DNA from: Arthrobacter nitroguajacolicus_D
GTDB lineage: Bacteria; Actinomycetota; Actinomycetes; Actinomycetales; Micrococcaceae
DNA length: 64,000 bases
Reading direction: 5' to 3'
NCBI RefSeq assembly: GCF_031455195.1
Contig: NZ_JAVDSH010000004.1
Coordinates: 62,001-126,000 of the forward strand
The translations under genes and the position numbers were made by a program. This document shows positions 32,921-41,165 of this stretch, piece by piece. Numbering within the stretch: position 1 is the first letter of the stretch; every line of letters starts with the position of its first letter. The notes below the pieces were generated by a model. That model was not told where the DNA came from. It did no database searches and saw only the letters and a list, made by a program, of their open reading frames with translations.

Positions 32921-33921
32921 GTTTGAACGTTGCCTTGGCCATGCCGGTACACACAGCACAGGCCGTGTTTCCGCCGCGAAGCCTGGACCCCTTGGAACCT
33001 TCCCTGAACCTGCTTAGCCGCGATCCCATCCAGGACTTCCATACACCGGCGGGCCGTTCCTTGCTGGCGAAGGCCGACATCCTCATCACCGGCTGGGGCT
33101 GCCCCATCATTGACGAAGCTGTCCTGGAAGCGGCGCCGCGTTTGCGTTATGTCCTGCATGCGGCGGGGAGCGTGAAGCACCACATTGGCGACGCCTGCTG
33201 GGAACGTGGTGTCCAGGTCAGCTCGGCCGCCGATGCCAACGCCATCCCCGTGGCCGAGTACACCGTGGCCATGATCGTCCTTGCCAACAAACGGGTCCTC
33301 CAGATTGCCCGGACCCTGCACTCCACGCGGACGGACGTTCTCGCCGAGCAGCTCTTCCCGGACATGGGCAATTACCGCAAAAAAGTAGGGATCATTGGAG
33401 CATCGAAGATCGGCCGGCACGTCATCCGCTTGCTCGCCCCCTACGATCTGGACGTCGTCGTCTCGGACCCCTACCTGGACGCGACGGAGGCTGCGGCCCT
33501 CGGCGTGCAGCTCGTCAGTTTGGACGAGCTAGTGGCGGAGAGCGACGTCGTCAGCCTCCACGCGCCGTCGTTGCCCTCCACGAGGAACCTCATGGACGCC
33601 GCGCTGGTGCGGCGGATGCGGCCCGGTGCCACGTTCATCAACACGTCGCGCGGCGAACTGGTGGATCAGGACGCGCTGCTCGCCAGGGTGGAACAGGGCG
33701 ACCTGTACGCAATCCTGGACGTCACGACGCCCTGGGTGCTGCCCTCCGATTCCCCGTTCTACACCCATCCGAATGTGCTGCTCACCCCGCATGTGGCGGG
33801 CTCCCTGGGCAACGAGCTTGAGCGGATGGCGGCGAGCGCCGTGGACGAGGCACTGCGGCTGGCACGCGGCGAATCACTACGGTTCAGGGTCAGGGTTGAG
33901 GACCTCGCCTTCACGGCGTAG
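32917..33921 (+). CDS. D-isomer-specific 2-hydroxyacid dehydrogenase family protein
   Basis: A 334-residue NAD(H)-dependent dehydrogenase. Nucleotide-binding segment KVGIIGASKIGRHVIRLL has Ser where GxGxxG usually has its second Gly. Catalytic Arg lies in NTSRGELVD, and His in LTPHVAGS. The cofactor-loop Asp in VVVSDPYLD suggests NAD preference. Cotranscribed with the importer, it may oxidise the imported sugar acid or reduce its keto form (inference). Confidence 0.85.
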   Translation: MSLNVALAMPVHTAQAVFPPRSLDPLEPSLNLLSRDPIQDFHTPAGRSLLAKADILITGWGCPIIDEAVLEAAPRLRYVLHAAGSVKHHIGDACWERGVQVSSAADANAIPVAEYTVAMIVLANKRVLQIARTLHSTRTDVLAEQLFPDMGNYRKKVGIIGASKIGRHVIRLLAPYDLDVVVSDPYLDATEAAALGVQLVSLDELVAESDVVSLHAPSLPSTRNLMDAALVRRMRPGATFINTSRGELVDQDALLARVEQGDLYAILDVTTPWVLPSDSPFYTHPNVLLTPHVAGSLGNELERMAASAVDEALRLARGESLRFRVRVEDLAFTA

Positions 33922-33945
33922 GTGACCGCACAGCGGACTGATGCA

Positions 33946-33980
33946 ACGCACGACGGGGACCTCCCGCCGTCGTGCGTTTA
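33946..33980 (+). terminator. Terminator, CGACGG family
   Basis: ACGCACGACGG (33946-33956) pairs with CCGTCGTGCGT (33967-33977), followed by TTA. It ends the ABC operon; its convergent neighbour stops at 33978. Member of the recurring hairpin family described in the findings. Confidence 0.75.
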
Positions 33981-34376
33981 TTGGACCGTATCGCCCTTCT
34001 GGTCAGCGTCGCTGGGATTCTTGAGCCACATCATCGCCTCGTCTTCGGAGACAAAGAACCGGGTTGGGCAGGGCGGGTCATGGGCGGCGATTTGATAGTC
34101 GGCGAGCATGCGGTCCACTGGGTTGCTTCCGAGCAGCGCAATCCTGGAAGCGGCGCAGGGTTCCACGAAAACGTCGCGTGCGGCACGGCTGAGGTGGTCG
34201 GCGTTGGCCATCTTCACCAGCAGCGGGTACCGGCTGCCCGCCGCGAAATCGTTAACCGCGTCCACGGCTGCGCGGGCGTTACCGGCCTCAATGCGCACAC
34301 CGGGCTTCCAAGCCAACGACATGACATTGTCCGGCTCGAACTGGATAACGAAATCGTCAGGTTCGGCCTGAGCCAT
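33978..34376 (-). CDS. STAS-like hypothetical protein (132 aa)
   Basis: Soluble alpha/beta protein. RIEAGNARAAVDAVNDFAAG, YPLLVKMANADHLSRAARDV and ASRIALLGSNPVDRMLADYQ followed by FFVSEDEAMMWL fit a SpoIIAA/STAS-like fold seen in an actinobacterial DUF family. Divergent from a histidine kinase gene 216 bases away, so it may be part of a signalling unit (inference). Confidence 0.65.
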   Translation of the reverse strand: MAQAEPDDFVIQFEPDNVMSLAWKPGVRIEAGNARAAVDAVNDFAAGSRYPLLVKMANADHLSRAARDVFVEPCAASRIALLGSNPVDRMLADYQIAAHDPPCPTRFFVSEDEAMMWLKNPSDADQKGDTVQ

Positions 34377-34592
34377 AAAAATTCCTCCATCCCTGCAGAA
34401 CTACCCGCTTGCCAGGCGCTGCCTCCACCCTGCACCAGTGGGCGAATACAGAGACTCATCCTAAAGAGTGATCTTTCAGTTGCTCGACGTGTCGGCCGGG
34501 TCCTGCCCGGTCATGCGTCCCAGTAAACCGTCTGCTCCAACAGCCCGGTAGTATCGGCAGGGAATGCTGGAGACGCTTGGGGGAATATTCTA

Positions 34593-35822
34593 ATGACGGA
34601 AGTTCGGGGGCAGCTGTCCTTCACCGATGACCTGGGCCGTGACCTGCAACTGCAGGAGTACGGATTGGATCCCGAGGCGGGCTCCACCTTGCTTCCCAAC
34701 GCAGCGGTCATGAACGCCCTGCAGAACCTCGTCCGCCTGGCAACTGAGCTGTGCGGCGCTCCCTTCGGAGTGGTCAACATCATCAGTGCCGAGTACCAGC
34801 ACCAGATCGGTGCCTGGGGCGTAGACCCCGGCGTGTGCTCGCGCGAAGATTCGATGTGTGCCAAAGTGTTCCTTTCGCGTGAGCGGACCGTAGTGGCCGA
34901 CGCCTCGCAGGACCCGCGTTTCGCCGACAACCCTTTCGTCACCGGGGAAATCGGCAAAGTCCGCTTCTACGCCTCCGTGCCGCTGCAGACAGAGTCAGGT
35001 TTCGTCCCGGGCACCCTCTGTGTTTTCTCCGACAAGACCAAGGAGCTCCGCCCCGAACAGGTGAGCATGCTGGAGGTCCTTGCCAAGCAGGTGGTGGAGC
35101 TGCTTGAACTGCAACACCGCACCGTCCAGCTGGACCGGACCTACAGCGAGCTCAAGGCCAGCAACGCCAAGCTCGCCGGTTTCGCGGGCCGGGTCAGCCA
35201 CGACCTCCGGATCCCGCTGACCACCATCCTGGGCTATGTGGAGTTAGTGGAGGACGACCCCGACGTCGAGCCAAGCAGCACCGCCGCCAGGTACCTGGAC
35301 CGGATTGGTGCCAGCGGGCGACGGATGCTGGGAATGCTCGAAGACGTCCTCAGCTACTCCCGCGTTGGCGGCGGAATCCGGCGGGAACAGTTGTCCTTGC
35401 AGGACATCGCTGAAGAGGTTGTCCGCGACCTCGGGGTGGAACACGACGGATTCGTGGAGGTTGAAGACGTCAGCTTGCATGCGGACCGCGGGCAGCTCCG
35501 CACCCTCCTGCAGAACCTGGTGTCGAACGCCATGAACTACCGCAGCACCGAACGGGAACTCCGGATCCGTATCAGCGGCACCTCCAACTACCACGGCACC
35601 ACCGTCTTCGTGGCCGACAACGGCAAAGGCATCGCACCGGAGGACCGCGCCAAGGTCCTGGAACCCTTGGTGCGCTTGCGACGCAGTGGTGATGGTCCCG
35701 GCTCCGGGCTCGGCCTTGCCACGTGCAGCAGCGTCGCCAAAGCACACGGCGGCGATCTCAACCTCACCGAGACACCGGGCGGCGGAACTACCGTCGCCGT
35801 CAGTTTTCCCGCCGGAGCCTAA
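34593..35822 (+). CDS. Sensor histidine kinase with GAF domain
   Basis: A 409-residue cytoplasmic kinase without TM helices. The GAF domain covers about 35-175 (APFGVVNIISAEYQHQIGAW, VADASQDPRF, GKVRFYASVPLQTESG). HisKA phospho-acceptor His203 is in FAGRVSHDLRIPLTTILGY. The HATPase domain shows QNLVSNAMNY (N box), VADNGKGIAPE (G1) and GSGLGLATCSSVAKAHGG (G2). No response-regulator gene is adjacent, so it is an orphan kinase. The GAF domain resembles those of redox- or light-type sensors but the ligand is unknown. Confidence 0.9.
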   Translation: MTEVRGQLSFTDDLGRDLQLQEYGLDPEAGSTLLPNAAVMNALQNLVRLATELCGAPFGVVNIISAEYQHQIGAWGVDPGVCSREDSMCAKVFLSRERTVVADASQDPRFADNPFVTGEIGKVRFYASVPLQTESGFVPGTLCVFSDKTKELRPEQVSMLEVLAKQVVELLELQHRTVQLDRTYSELKASNAKLAGFAGRVSHDLRIPLTTILGYVELVEDDPDVEPSSTAARYLDRIGASGRRMLGMLEDVLSYSRVGGGIRREQLSLQDIAEEVVRDLGVEHDGFVEVEDVSLHADRGQLRTLLQNLVSNAMNYRSTERELRIRISGTSNYHGTTVFVADNGKGIAPEDRAKVLEPLVRLRRSGDGPGSGLGLATCSSVAKAHGGDLNLTETPGGGTTVAVSFPAGA

Positions 35823-35845
35823 CCACGGACCTGGTGATGGGACCG

Positions 35846-35873
35846 CACGACGGCGGACACCCGCCGTCGTGCC
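35846..35873. terminator. Bidirectional hairpin, CGACGG family
   Basis: GCACGACGGCGG (35846-35857) pairs perfectly with CCGCCGTCGTGC (35862-35873) between convergent kinase genes. T-tracts are weak on both sides. Confidence 0.7.
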
Positions 35874-35892
35874 TCTCCAACCGGGTCCTGGC

Positions 35893-37245
35893 CTACTTGT
35901 TGGGGCCGCTTCCTTTGGGCTTGTCCGGTTTATTGCCACCGCGTTCCTTGCCCTTGTTATCCGGCGTCGTTGCGCCCGGTGCCACGGCCGGAACGGGTAC
36001 GGGCGCCTGAACGGCAGGGACCGGCGCAGGTTCCGGCAGGTTGACGTTCTCAGCAGGAACGGCACTCACGGGCTCGGCGTCTACGGGATTGGCACCGGCG
36101 GGAGTCGGGGCAACCGGGACAACTGGGGCGGTTGGCTGCGGATCCGCTTGGGACACCTCGGATTCTGCCGGCAGGGAGTTGTCCGCCGTGGAACCTGAGG
36201 AAGCTAACCCTTGAGTGAAGATCACCAAGGCCAACGGCACTGTTACCGCCGCTGCTGCGACACCCCACATAGCCTTGGGACGCCGCTTGCGGAACGTCCG
36301 GACCGTGGCCAGCGAAGCTTTGGTTTCCGCTGCCGGTACGGGCGGCCGCGTAGGCAGGGGCGGCAGCACCGCTGTCCTCCGCCCCGATTGGATTCCGTCC
36401 TCTGCCAGCGCCTGTTGTACATCAGCCGCGACGGGACGTTTTTCGGGATCCATGTCAGTCATGGACTCCAGCAGCGAACGCAGCGGTGCAGGCAACCCGG
36501 CCGGTATTTCGGGGGCGCGGTGCAGGCGTGCGGAAGCGGTCTCGATAGGAGTTCCGGGGTATTCAGCCCTGCCGGTGAGGCACTCCAGGAGCACCAGCCC
36601 CAACGAGTAGATGTCGCTTGCGGGTGTCAGGCCCAGGCCCTGCGCTTGTTCGGGGCTGAGGTACTGGGCGGTGCCCACGGTGAAGCCCGTTGCCGTCAGG
36701 CGGCTGTCATTCACCACCAACGCGACGCCAAAGTCCGCCAGCTTGACCTTTTGGGCGAGTCCGGCGTCGTCGGATACCAGGATATTGGCTGGCTTGATGT
36801 CCCGGTGGATGACGCCGTGGCCATGCACCTGGGAGAGTGCGCCCGCGATCTGTACACCTATACGGGCAACCTCGGGAACGGTGAGCGGACCGTCGGCCAG
36901 CACGGCTCGGAGGTCGCGGCCCTCGGCGAGTTCCATGACCAGGTACGCCCGCTCTTCGTCATTCCGCGTATCAACACCTACGTCGAAGGCGGCCACGAGT
37001 CCCGGGTGGTCAAAACTGGCCAGGAGGCGCATCTCTGTTTTCTGCCGGCCACGGAACGAATCGTCGCCGGAGCCCGGGAGGAAAATCTTGATGGCCACGT
37101 CACGGCCCAGAAGCAGGTCCGTCGCCCGGTACACAGTTGACATGGCCCCTCGGCCCAATATTGGACCCAGCTGGTATCGGCCATCCAGTGTGTCGTCGAT
37201 GGAATCGGGGACGCGGGAGTCCACGGCCTCGTCATTGTTGCCCAC
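35893..37245 (-). CDS. Membrane-anchored Ser/Thr protein kinase (PknB-like)
   Basis: A 450-residue Hanks-type kinase. The kinase domain (about 24-285) has GRGAMSTVYRA, the ATP-anchoring Lys53, HRDIKPAN (catalytic Asp149), DFG at 171-173 and the QYLSPEQ activation-loop end. One TM helix spans about 324-346, followed by an extracytoplasmic tail rich in Pro, Ala and Val and ending in a Lys/Gly-rich stretch. No PASTA repeats are present, so it does not look like the cell-wall-sensing PknB itself. Confidence 0.9.
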   Translation of the reverse strand: MGNNDEAVDSRVPDSIDDTLDGRYQLGPILGRGAMSTVYRATDLLLGRDVAIKIFLPGSGDDSFRGRQKTEMRLLASFDHPGLVAAFDVGVDTRNDEERAYLVMELAEGRDLRAVLADGPLTVPEVARIGVQIAGALSQVHGHGVIHRDIKPANILVSDDAGLAQKVKLADFGVALVVNDSRLTATGFTVGTAQYLSPEQAQGLGLTPASDIYSLGLVLLECLTGRAEYPGTPIETASARLHRAPEIPAGLPAPLRSLLESMTDMDPEKRPVAADVQQALAEDGIQSGRRTAVLPPLPTRPPVPAAETKASLATVRTFRKRRPKAMWGVAAAAVTVPLALVIFTQGLASSGSTADNSLPAESEVSQADPQPTAPVVPVAPTPAGANPVDAEPVSAVPAENVNLPEPAPVPAVQAPVPVPAVAPGATTPDNKGKERGGNKPDKPKGSGPNK

Positions 37246-37489
37246 GAATTGTCACGCCCTTCAGGCCCCACCCGGCTGCACGTGACCCATCGGGGTCCGC
37301 CGTCACCAAGCAATGCCGTCAATCAAACTTTCACGGTAGCCGCGCGTCGCCGACTGCTTCAGCCACCGCGGCTTGAGCGACCCCCAGCCCAAACAGCATC
37401 ATCCGGATTCACCAGATAAGTCATCAGGATACTGATTAAAGGCTCGGATAGACAATGCGGGACCACCCGGTCAACCTACCTCAGCCGCG
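37246..37489. promoter_or_regulatory. Upstream region of the Ser/Thr kinase gene
   Basis: Non-coding. Contains TCATCAGGATACT (37421-37433), an exact 13-mer also found 56 bases upstream of the small membrane-protein gene at 42,383. No other clear signal. Confidence 0.4.
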
Positions 37490-37843
37490 GAAGCGCCCTG
37501 AAGTGGTCGGCGACGGCCCGCAGGGTGATCCGTGGATTTCCATGGCCATGGATCACCGATGCGGGAGCGCGGCTGGCTTTCGGCACCGACTCCCCCACGT
37601 CTCCCCATGCACCATTGCCCAATATGTAAGTGGCCACCACACGCAACCCGGGACTCCGCGTGGACATGCGGCGCGGCGCACCAGATCGGCCGATTGGCTG
37701 CCGGCTTGTACGCCGACTTCGTCGTTCCGGACACTGATGTCTGTTCTGCCGGCAACCATGCCGCCCTCCTGGACACGAAAATTCTTCGGACCGTGGTGGG
37801 CGGGCGAACAGTGCACCAGGCCGACCACACCAGCGCGGGCTGA
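37490..37843 (+). pseudogene. Amidohydrolase (YtcJ-like) C-terminal remnant, multiply disrupted
   Basis: Frame 1 carries the family core AGARLAFGTDSPTSPH (from 37561), then LPNM, where TAC appears changed to TAA (a stop) before VATTR. Sequence then continues in frame 2 as HATRDSAWTCGAAHQIGRLA, GLYADFVVPDTDV and LLDTKILRTVVGGRTVHQAD, ending at TGA 37841-37843. VATTR and HATRD share the bases at the junction, which suggests an internal deletion of roughly 25-30 codons with frame change. The 5' part of the gene is gone. Confidence 0.72.
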
Positions 37844-37863
37844 CCACAACCTTGTGCGGGCCG

Positions 37864-37901
37864 AACGCCCGACGGCGGCCTCCCGCCGTCGGGCGTTTCG
37901 T
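37864..37901 (+). terminator. Terminator of the amidohydrolase remnant, CGACGG family
   Basis: AACGCCCGACGGCGG (37864-37878) pairs with CCGCCGTCGGGCGTT (37883-37897) over a 4-base loop, followed by TCGTT. It has outlasted the decay of the gene before it. Confidence 0.8.
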
Positions 37902-37971
37902 TACAAAAGGTGCTGTCCGCACGTGACCTACGGAACTGCGGCCAGCGGCCCCACAGGGCACAATGGAAAGC

Positions 37972-38556
37972 ATGACCCGAACAACTTTCGCCCTCGTCCG
38001 TCACGGCCAGACCGATTGGAACGCGGAGCGGCGGTTGCAGGGATCTACTGACATCCCGCTCAACGACGTCGGTCGTGGCCAGGCGCGCGACGCCGTCGCG
38101 GCACTCTCGGACCAGCAGTGGGATGTGGTGGTATCTTCACCGTTGGGCCGTGCTGCGGAGACCGCGGAGATCATTGCCGAGGGTCTGGGACTCACTGTTG
38201 CGCGGCTGGTTCCGGAGCTCATTGAACGCAGTTTTGGCCCCGCAGAGGGCTTGCAGGCGGGCCCCGAATTGGAGGCCCTGCGCATCCCGGGCGGCTTCCG
38301 CGGAGGCGAGAGTGATGACGACGCCGCTGCCCGCGGCTTGGCAGCGCTTGAGGCTTTGGCCGTGGAGTTCGCCGGGAAGCGCGTCCTGGTGGTTGCGCAC
38401 GGCACCCTGATTCGGTTGACGCTCAATCGCGCCATCGGCCGGACGCTGGACAGCGTCCAGAACGCTGTCCTGAACCTGGCCCACCACCACGTCACGGACG
38501 GCTGGCAGCTGGAGTACTTCAACGGCGAACGGGTCACAGCCGACGTCGACGCCTGA
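37972..38556 (+). CDS. Histidine phosphatase family protein (phosphoglycerate mutase-like)
   Basis: A 194-residue enzyme. The phosphohistidine is in ALVRHGQTDWNAERRLQG, with the second active-site region SSPLGRAAETAEII and the late His in VVAHGTLIRL. Glu after LIERSFGPAEG is the likely proton donor. Substrate (sugar phosphate, cofactor or other) unknown. ATG 37972 chosen over ATG 37963 because GGAAAG lies between them; either is possible. Confidence 0.88.
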   Translation: MTRTTFALVRHGQTDWNAERRLQGSTDIPLNDVGRGQARDAVAALSDQQWDVVVSSPLGRAAETAEIIAEGLGLTVARLVPELIERSFGPAEGLQAGPELEALRIPGGFRGGESDDDAAARGLAALEALAVEFAGKRVLVVAHGTLIRLTLNRAIGRTLDSVQNAVLNLAHHHVTDGWQLEYFNGERVTADVDA

Positions 38557-38579
38557 GATGACCGTCTTGGCCCCGCCAA

Positions 38580-38864
38580 CTACCGGGACTGAAGCCGCGC
38601 CCTAAGCTGCTCCGCATAGTCCCCATAGGCTGCCGCGATCTCTTCCAGGTCCACAGTCTGGGGAAAGTCGATCACCGGCTGGTGCTCGGCCAGGTAGGTG
38701 GCGGTTTCCTCAACTACCAGCTGCTCATCGAAGCTGTCCAAGCCGGCTTCCGCGAGGAACTCCGGGTTGGTGTGGACCAGCGATTCCCCGGTTTGCCCTT
38801 CGGATCTCCAGCGCACCAGGTATTCGTTCTGGTTCACGGGCTCGATGTCGAATGTCTTCTCCAT
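38580..38864 (-). CDS. Hypothetical protein (94 aa)
   Basis: Acidic, soluble, no known motif. MEKTFDIEPVNQNEYLVRW suggests a small beta-sheet start; the second half is helical (EETATYLAEHQPVIDFPQTV, EIAAAYGDYAEQLRARL). Codon use matches its neighbours. Function unknown. Confidence 0.7.
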   Translation of the reverse strand: MEKTFDIEPVNQNEYLVRWRSEGQTGESLVHTNPEFLAEAGLDSFDEQLVVEETATYLAEHQPVIDFPQTVDLEEIAAAYGDYAEQLRARLQSR

Positions 38865-38892
38865 GGAAGCAGCCTACGCCGTCAGGACGCGG

Positions 38893-39525
38893 TCACTTTC
38901 CGGCCCGGGCTCCGATTAACCCGCAAAGAGTCTCCGCATTGATTCCCAGGAGGGCGGCCGCAAGGCTTCCCATCAGGTCCAGGACGGACTCGCTGCTGGC
39001 ACTTCCGGCCAGCACATCCATCACCAGGCCATCCTCCTGCGCAACAAGGGTGCGGGCGATCTTGGCTGGATCCAAAAGCGGTGAGAACTCTCCGGAGTGG
39101 GTTCCGGCGTCGATAATGTCTCGGTAGACGCGCTCCTGAGAGCGGGTGAGCTCCTCTTGAATCCCTCGCTGTTGGGCGTCCCGGAGCATGTGGGGCCAAT
39201 ACTCGTACAGGATCCGGGAAACGTCATCATCCAATCCCGCCGTTGTGCCAGCGCTGATAACGGCAGCCAATCGTGCCGTGGCACTCATGTCAGGCTCAAG
39301 GGCTTCTGCGAGCTTTTCAAGGAATCGGTCTGATGAGGCGCTTACAGCTGCGGCGACGATCTCCGAGTGGCTCCCGAAGTAGTAGAGCACAGCGTTCGCC
39401 GCCATACCCGCCTCGGCGGCAATGGCTCGAAGAGTGGCGCCCTCGGCGCCGTCGCGTGCAGCTACAGCCTGTGCGGCGGCGATGATGTCCCGCCGCCTGA
39501 TTTCCTTCTTGTCCATCTTGGCCAT
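38893..39525 (-). CDS. TetR-family regulator
   Basis: A 210-residue repressor. The HTH (about 8-50) reads RRRDIIAAAQAVAARDGAEG and TLRAIAAEAGMAANAVLYYF. The C-terminal ligand domain has the pattern SRILYEYWPHMLRDAQQRGI. The ATG at 39525 has GAGGGGA upstream. It is divergent from a permease-hydrolase operon and separated from it by a 32-bp palindrome, its probable operator. Confidence 0.9.
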   Translation of the reverse strand: MAKMDKKEIRRRDIIAAAQAVAARDGAEGATLRAIAAEAGMAANAVLYYFGSHSEIVAAAVSASSDRFLEKLAEALEPDMSATARLAAVISAGTTAGLDDDVSRILYEYWPHMLRDAQQRGIQEELTRSQERVYRDIIDAGTHSGEFSPLLDPAKIARTLVAQEDGLVMDVLAGSASSESVLDLMGSLAAALLGINAETLCGLIGARAGK

Positions 39526-39572
39526 GGCCAGTCCCCTCATGGATACCTGTTGACTTTGAGTCTAGACAGGGA

Positions 39573-39604
39573 TTGAATGGCATTCAAATTTGAATGCCAT
39601 TCAA
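39573..39604. promoter_or_regulatory. Perfect 32-bp palindrome, probable TetR operator
   Basis: Two 16-bp arms (39573-39588 and 39589-39604) are exact reverse complements, built from TTGAATGGCATTCAAA. Each arm itself contains the inverted repeat TTGAATG-CATTCAA. It lies 25 bases before the permease ATG and about 48 from the TetR start, so it can control both. Confidence 0.8.
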
Positions 39605-39629
39605 ATTATCGATTCAATGAGGAGTCCCC

Positions 39630-41165
39630 ATGCCACAACCGCGTTCAGTACCTTTACTAAGGGATGAGGCGCCATCCAAGGGCCTAAAAGCCGGGTCCAT
39701 CGGAATCGGCCCCACCGTCGCTCTGGGCCTCGCCGCCGTCGCACCGGCCTACAGCCTGGCCGTGACACTCGGCTTCGTGGTCCTCGCTGTTGGGTCAAGC
39801 ACTCCGGCCGCCTTTCTGCTCGGCTTCCTGCCGATCCTGTTTACGGCGTTGGCCTTCCGTGACCTGAACAAGGAAATGCCCGACTGCGGCGGCGTTTTCG
39901 TATGGATTACACGCGTCTTCGGCCCCTCGGCGGGCTGGTTCCTGGGCGGATGGGTTCCCCAGATGGCCACGCTCATTGCCAGCGCCGCACTGGCCCAGGT
40001 GGCCACCACATATCTCCTCACCGTCCTCGGCTTGGCGTGGCTAGCTGCGGAACCGGTTGCCGTTGCGGCCATCGCCTGCGGGCTTATCGCCTTCAGCGCC
40101 TACATCGCAGTGAGGGGCATCGAACTCTCCGCCTGGGTCCAGTACGGGTTGATAGCGCTGCAATTGGTGGCATTGGGAGGCTTCGGCATCTCCGCTTTCA
40201 GCGCCATGGCCACCGGCCGCGCCATGGCGGAAGCCGAACAGCCCAGCCTGGAATGGTTCAACCCGTTCGCGTCAGACGACGTATCCGGGCTGGTATCCGG
40301 CGTTATCCTTTGCCTCTTCATCTACTGGGGCTGGGATGCGCTGATAGCCGTGAACGAGGAAACCACAGACAGCAAAGCAACACCAGGCAGGGCCGTGATC
40401 ATCACCACGATCATCCTGCTGTTCTTCTACGTCATGACTGCGTCTGCCGCCGTCGGGTTTGCCGGAACGGCAGGCATCACCGATCCAGGCACCGTCTCGG
40501 ATGTCCTCACAGTCCTTGGCCCGCAAGCTGCGGGCGAGGTGTTCGGCCACGTGATTATGCTGGCCGTAGGCCTGTCAGCGCTCGCAGCCCTGATGACCGT
40601 CGCAGTAAGCACTCCCCGCACTTGGCTCAGCATGGGCACCTACCAGGCCCTTCCGCGCGCGACCACCAAGATGTACCCAAGGAGGGGAACGCCCCGCACC
40701 TCGATCGTCTGGTGGGCACTCATCACCATCGTCATCACAATGCTGCTGTCAGCCATCAACGCCAACTTCATTGGTCTCGCAATACTCTCTGTTGGGCTGA
40801 TGATCGCCGCCTACTATGCAGCGACAGCACTGGCCTCGGTGGTGTACTTCGCACCGCTGATGCGCGCGTCGACCTCCGCCCTGGTCTTCCAAGGGATACT
40901 CCCTGGGCTAGGCGCACTCTTGATGGTTGGCGCGTTTGCGTACAGCGCAGTGGACATGATTTCCCCCGAGTATGCGGGGCTGTCATGGCTGGGCATCGGC
41001 TCGGTCTTCTGGATCGGCGTGGGGGCATTGGCACTTGGCCTCGTGGTTACAGTCGCCATCCGGCCAAGGTTCCGCCCGTTCTTTTCCGGTCAAACCATCC
41101 CTCGCGGAAACGTCAGAACCCGCCATGAACTTCCCGCAATTCTCAACAATGAAACCGAGGCCTAA
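39630..41165 (+). CDS. APC-family amino acid/amine permease
   Basis: A 511-residue membrane protein with about 12-14 TM helices. The N-terminal LKAGSIGIGPTVALGLAAVA and the TM3 region DCGGVFVWITRVFGPSAGWF are typical of amino acid-polyamine-organocation permeases. It precedes a nitrilase-superfamily hydrolase with no gap (TAA then GTG), so it may import the amide or N-carbamoyl compound that the hydrolase cleaves (inference). Confidence 0.9.
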   Translation: MPQPRSVPLLRDEAPSKGLKAGSIGIGPTVALGLAAVAPAYSLAVTLGFVVLAVGSSTPAAFLLGFLPILFTALAFRDLNKEMPDCGGVFVWITRVFGPSAGWFLGGWVPQMATLIASAALAQVATTYLLTVLGLAWLAAEPVAVAAIACGLIAFSAYIAVRGIELSAWVQYGLIALQLVALGGFGISAFSAMATGRAMAEAEQPSLEWFNPFASDDVSGLVSGVILCLFIYWGWDALIAVNEETTDSKATPGRAVIITTIILLFFYVMTASAAVGFAGTAGITDPGTVSDVLTVLGPQAAGEVFGHVIMLAVGLSALAALMTVAVSTPRTWLSMGTYQALPRATTKMYPRRGTPRTSIVWWALITIVITMLLSAINANFIGLAILSVGLMIAAYYAATALASVVYFAPLMRASTSALVFQGILPGLGALLMVGAFAYSAVDMISPEYAGLSWLGIGSVFWIGVGALALGLVVTVAIRPRFRPFFSGQTIPRGNVRTRHELPAILNNETEA

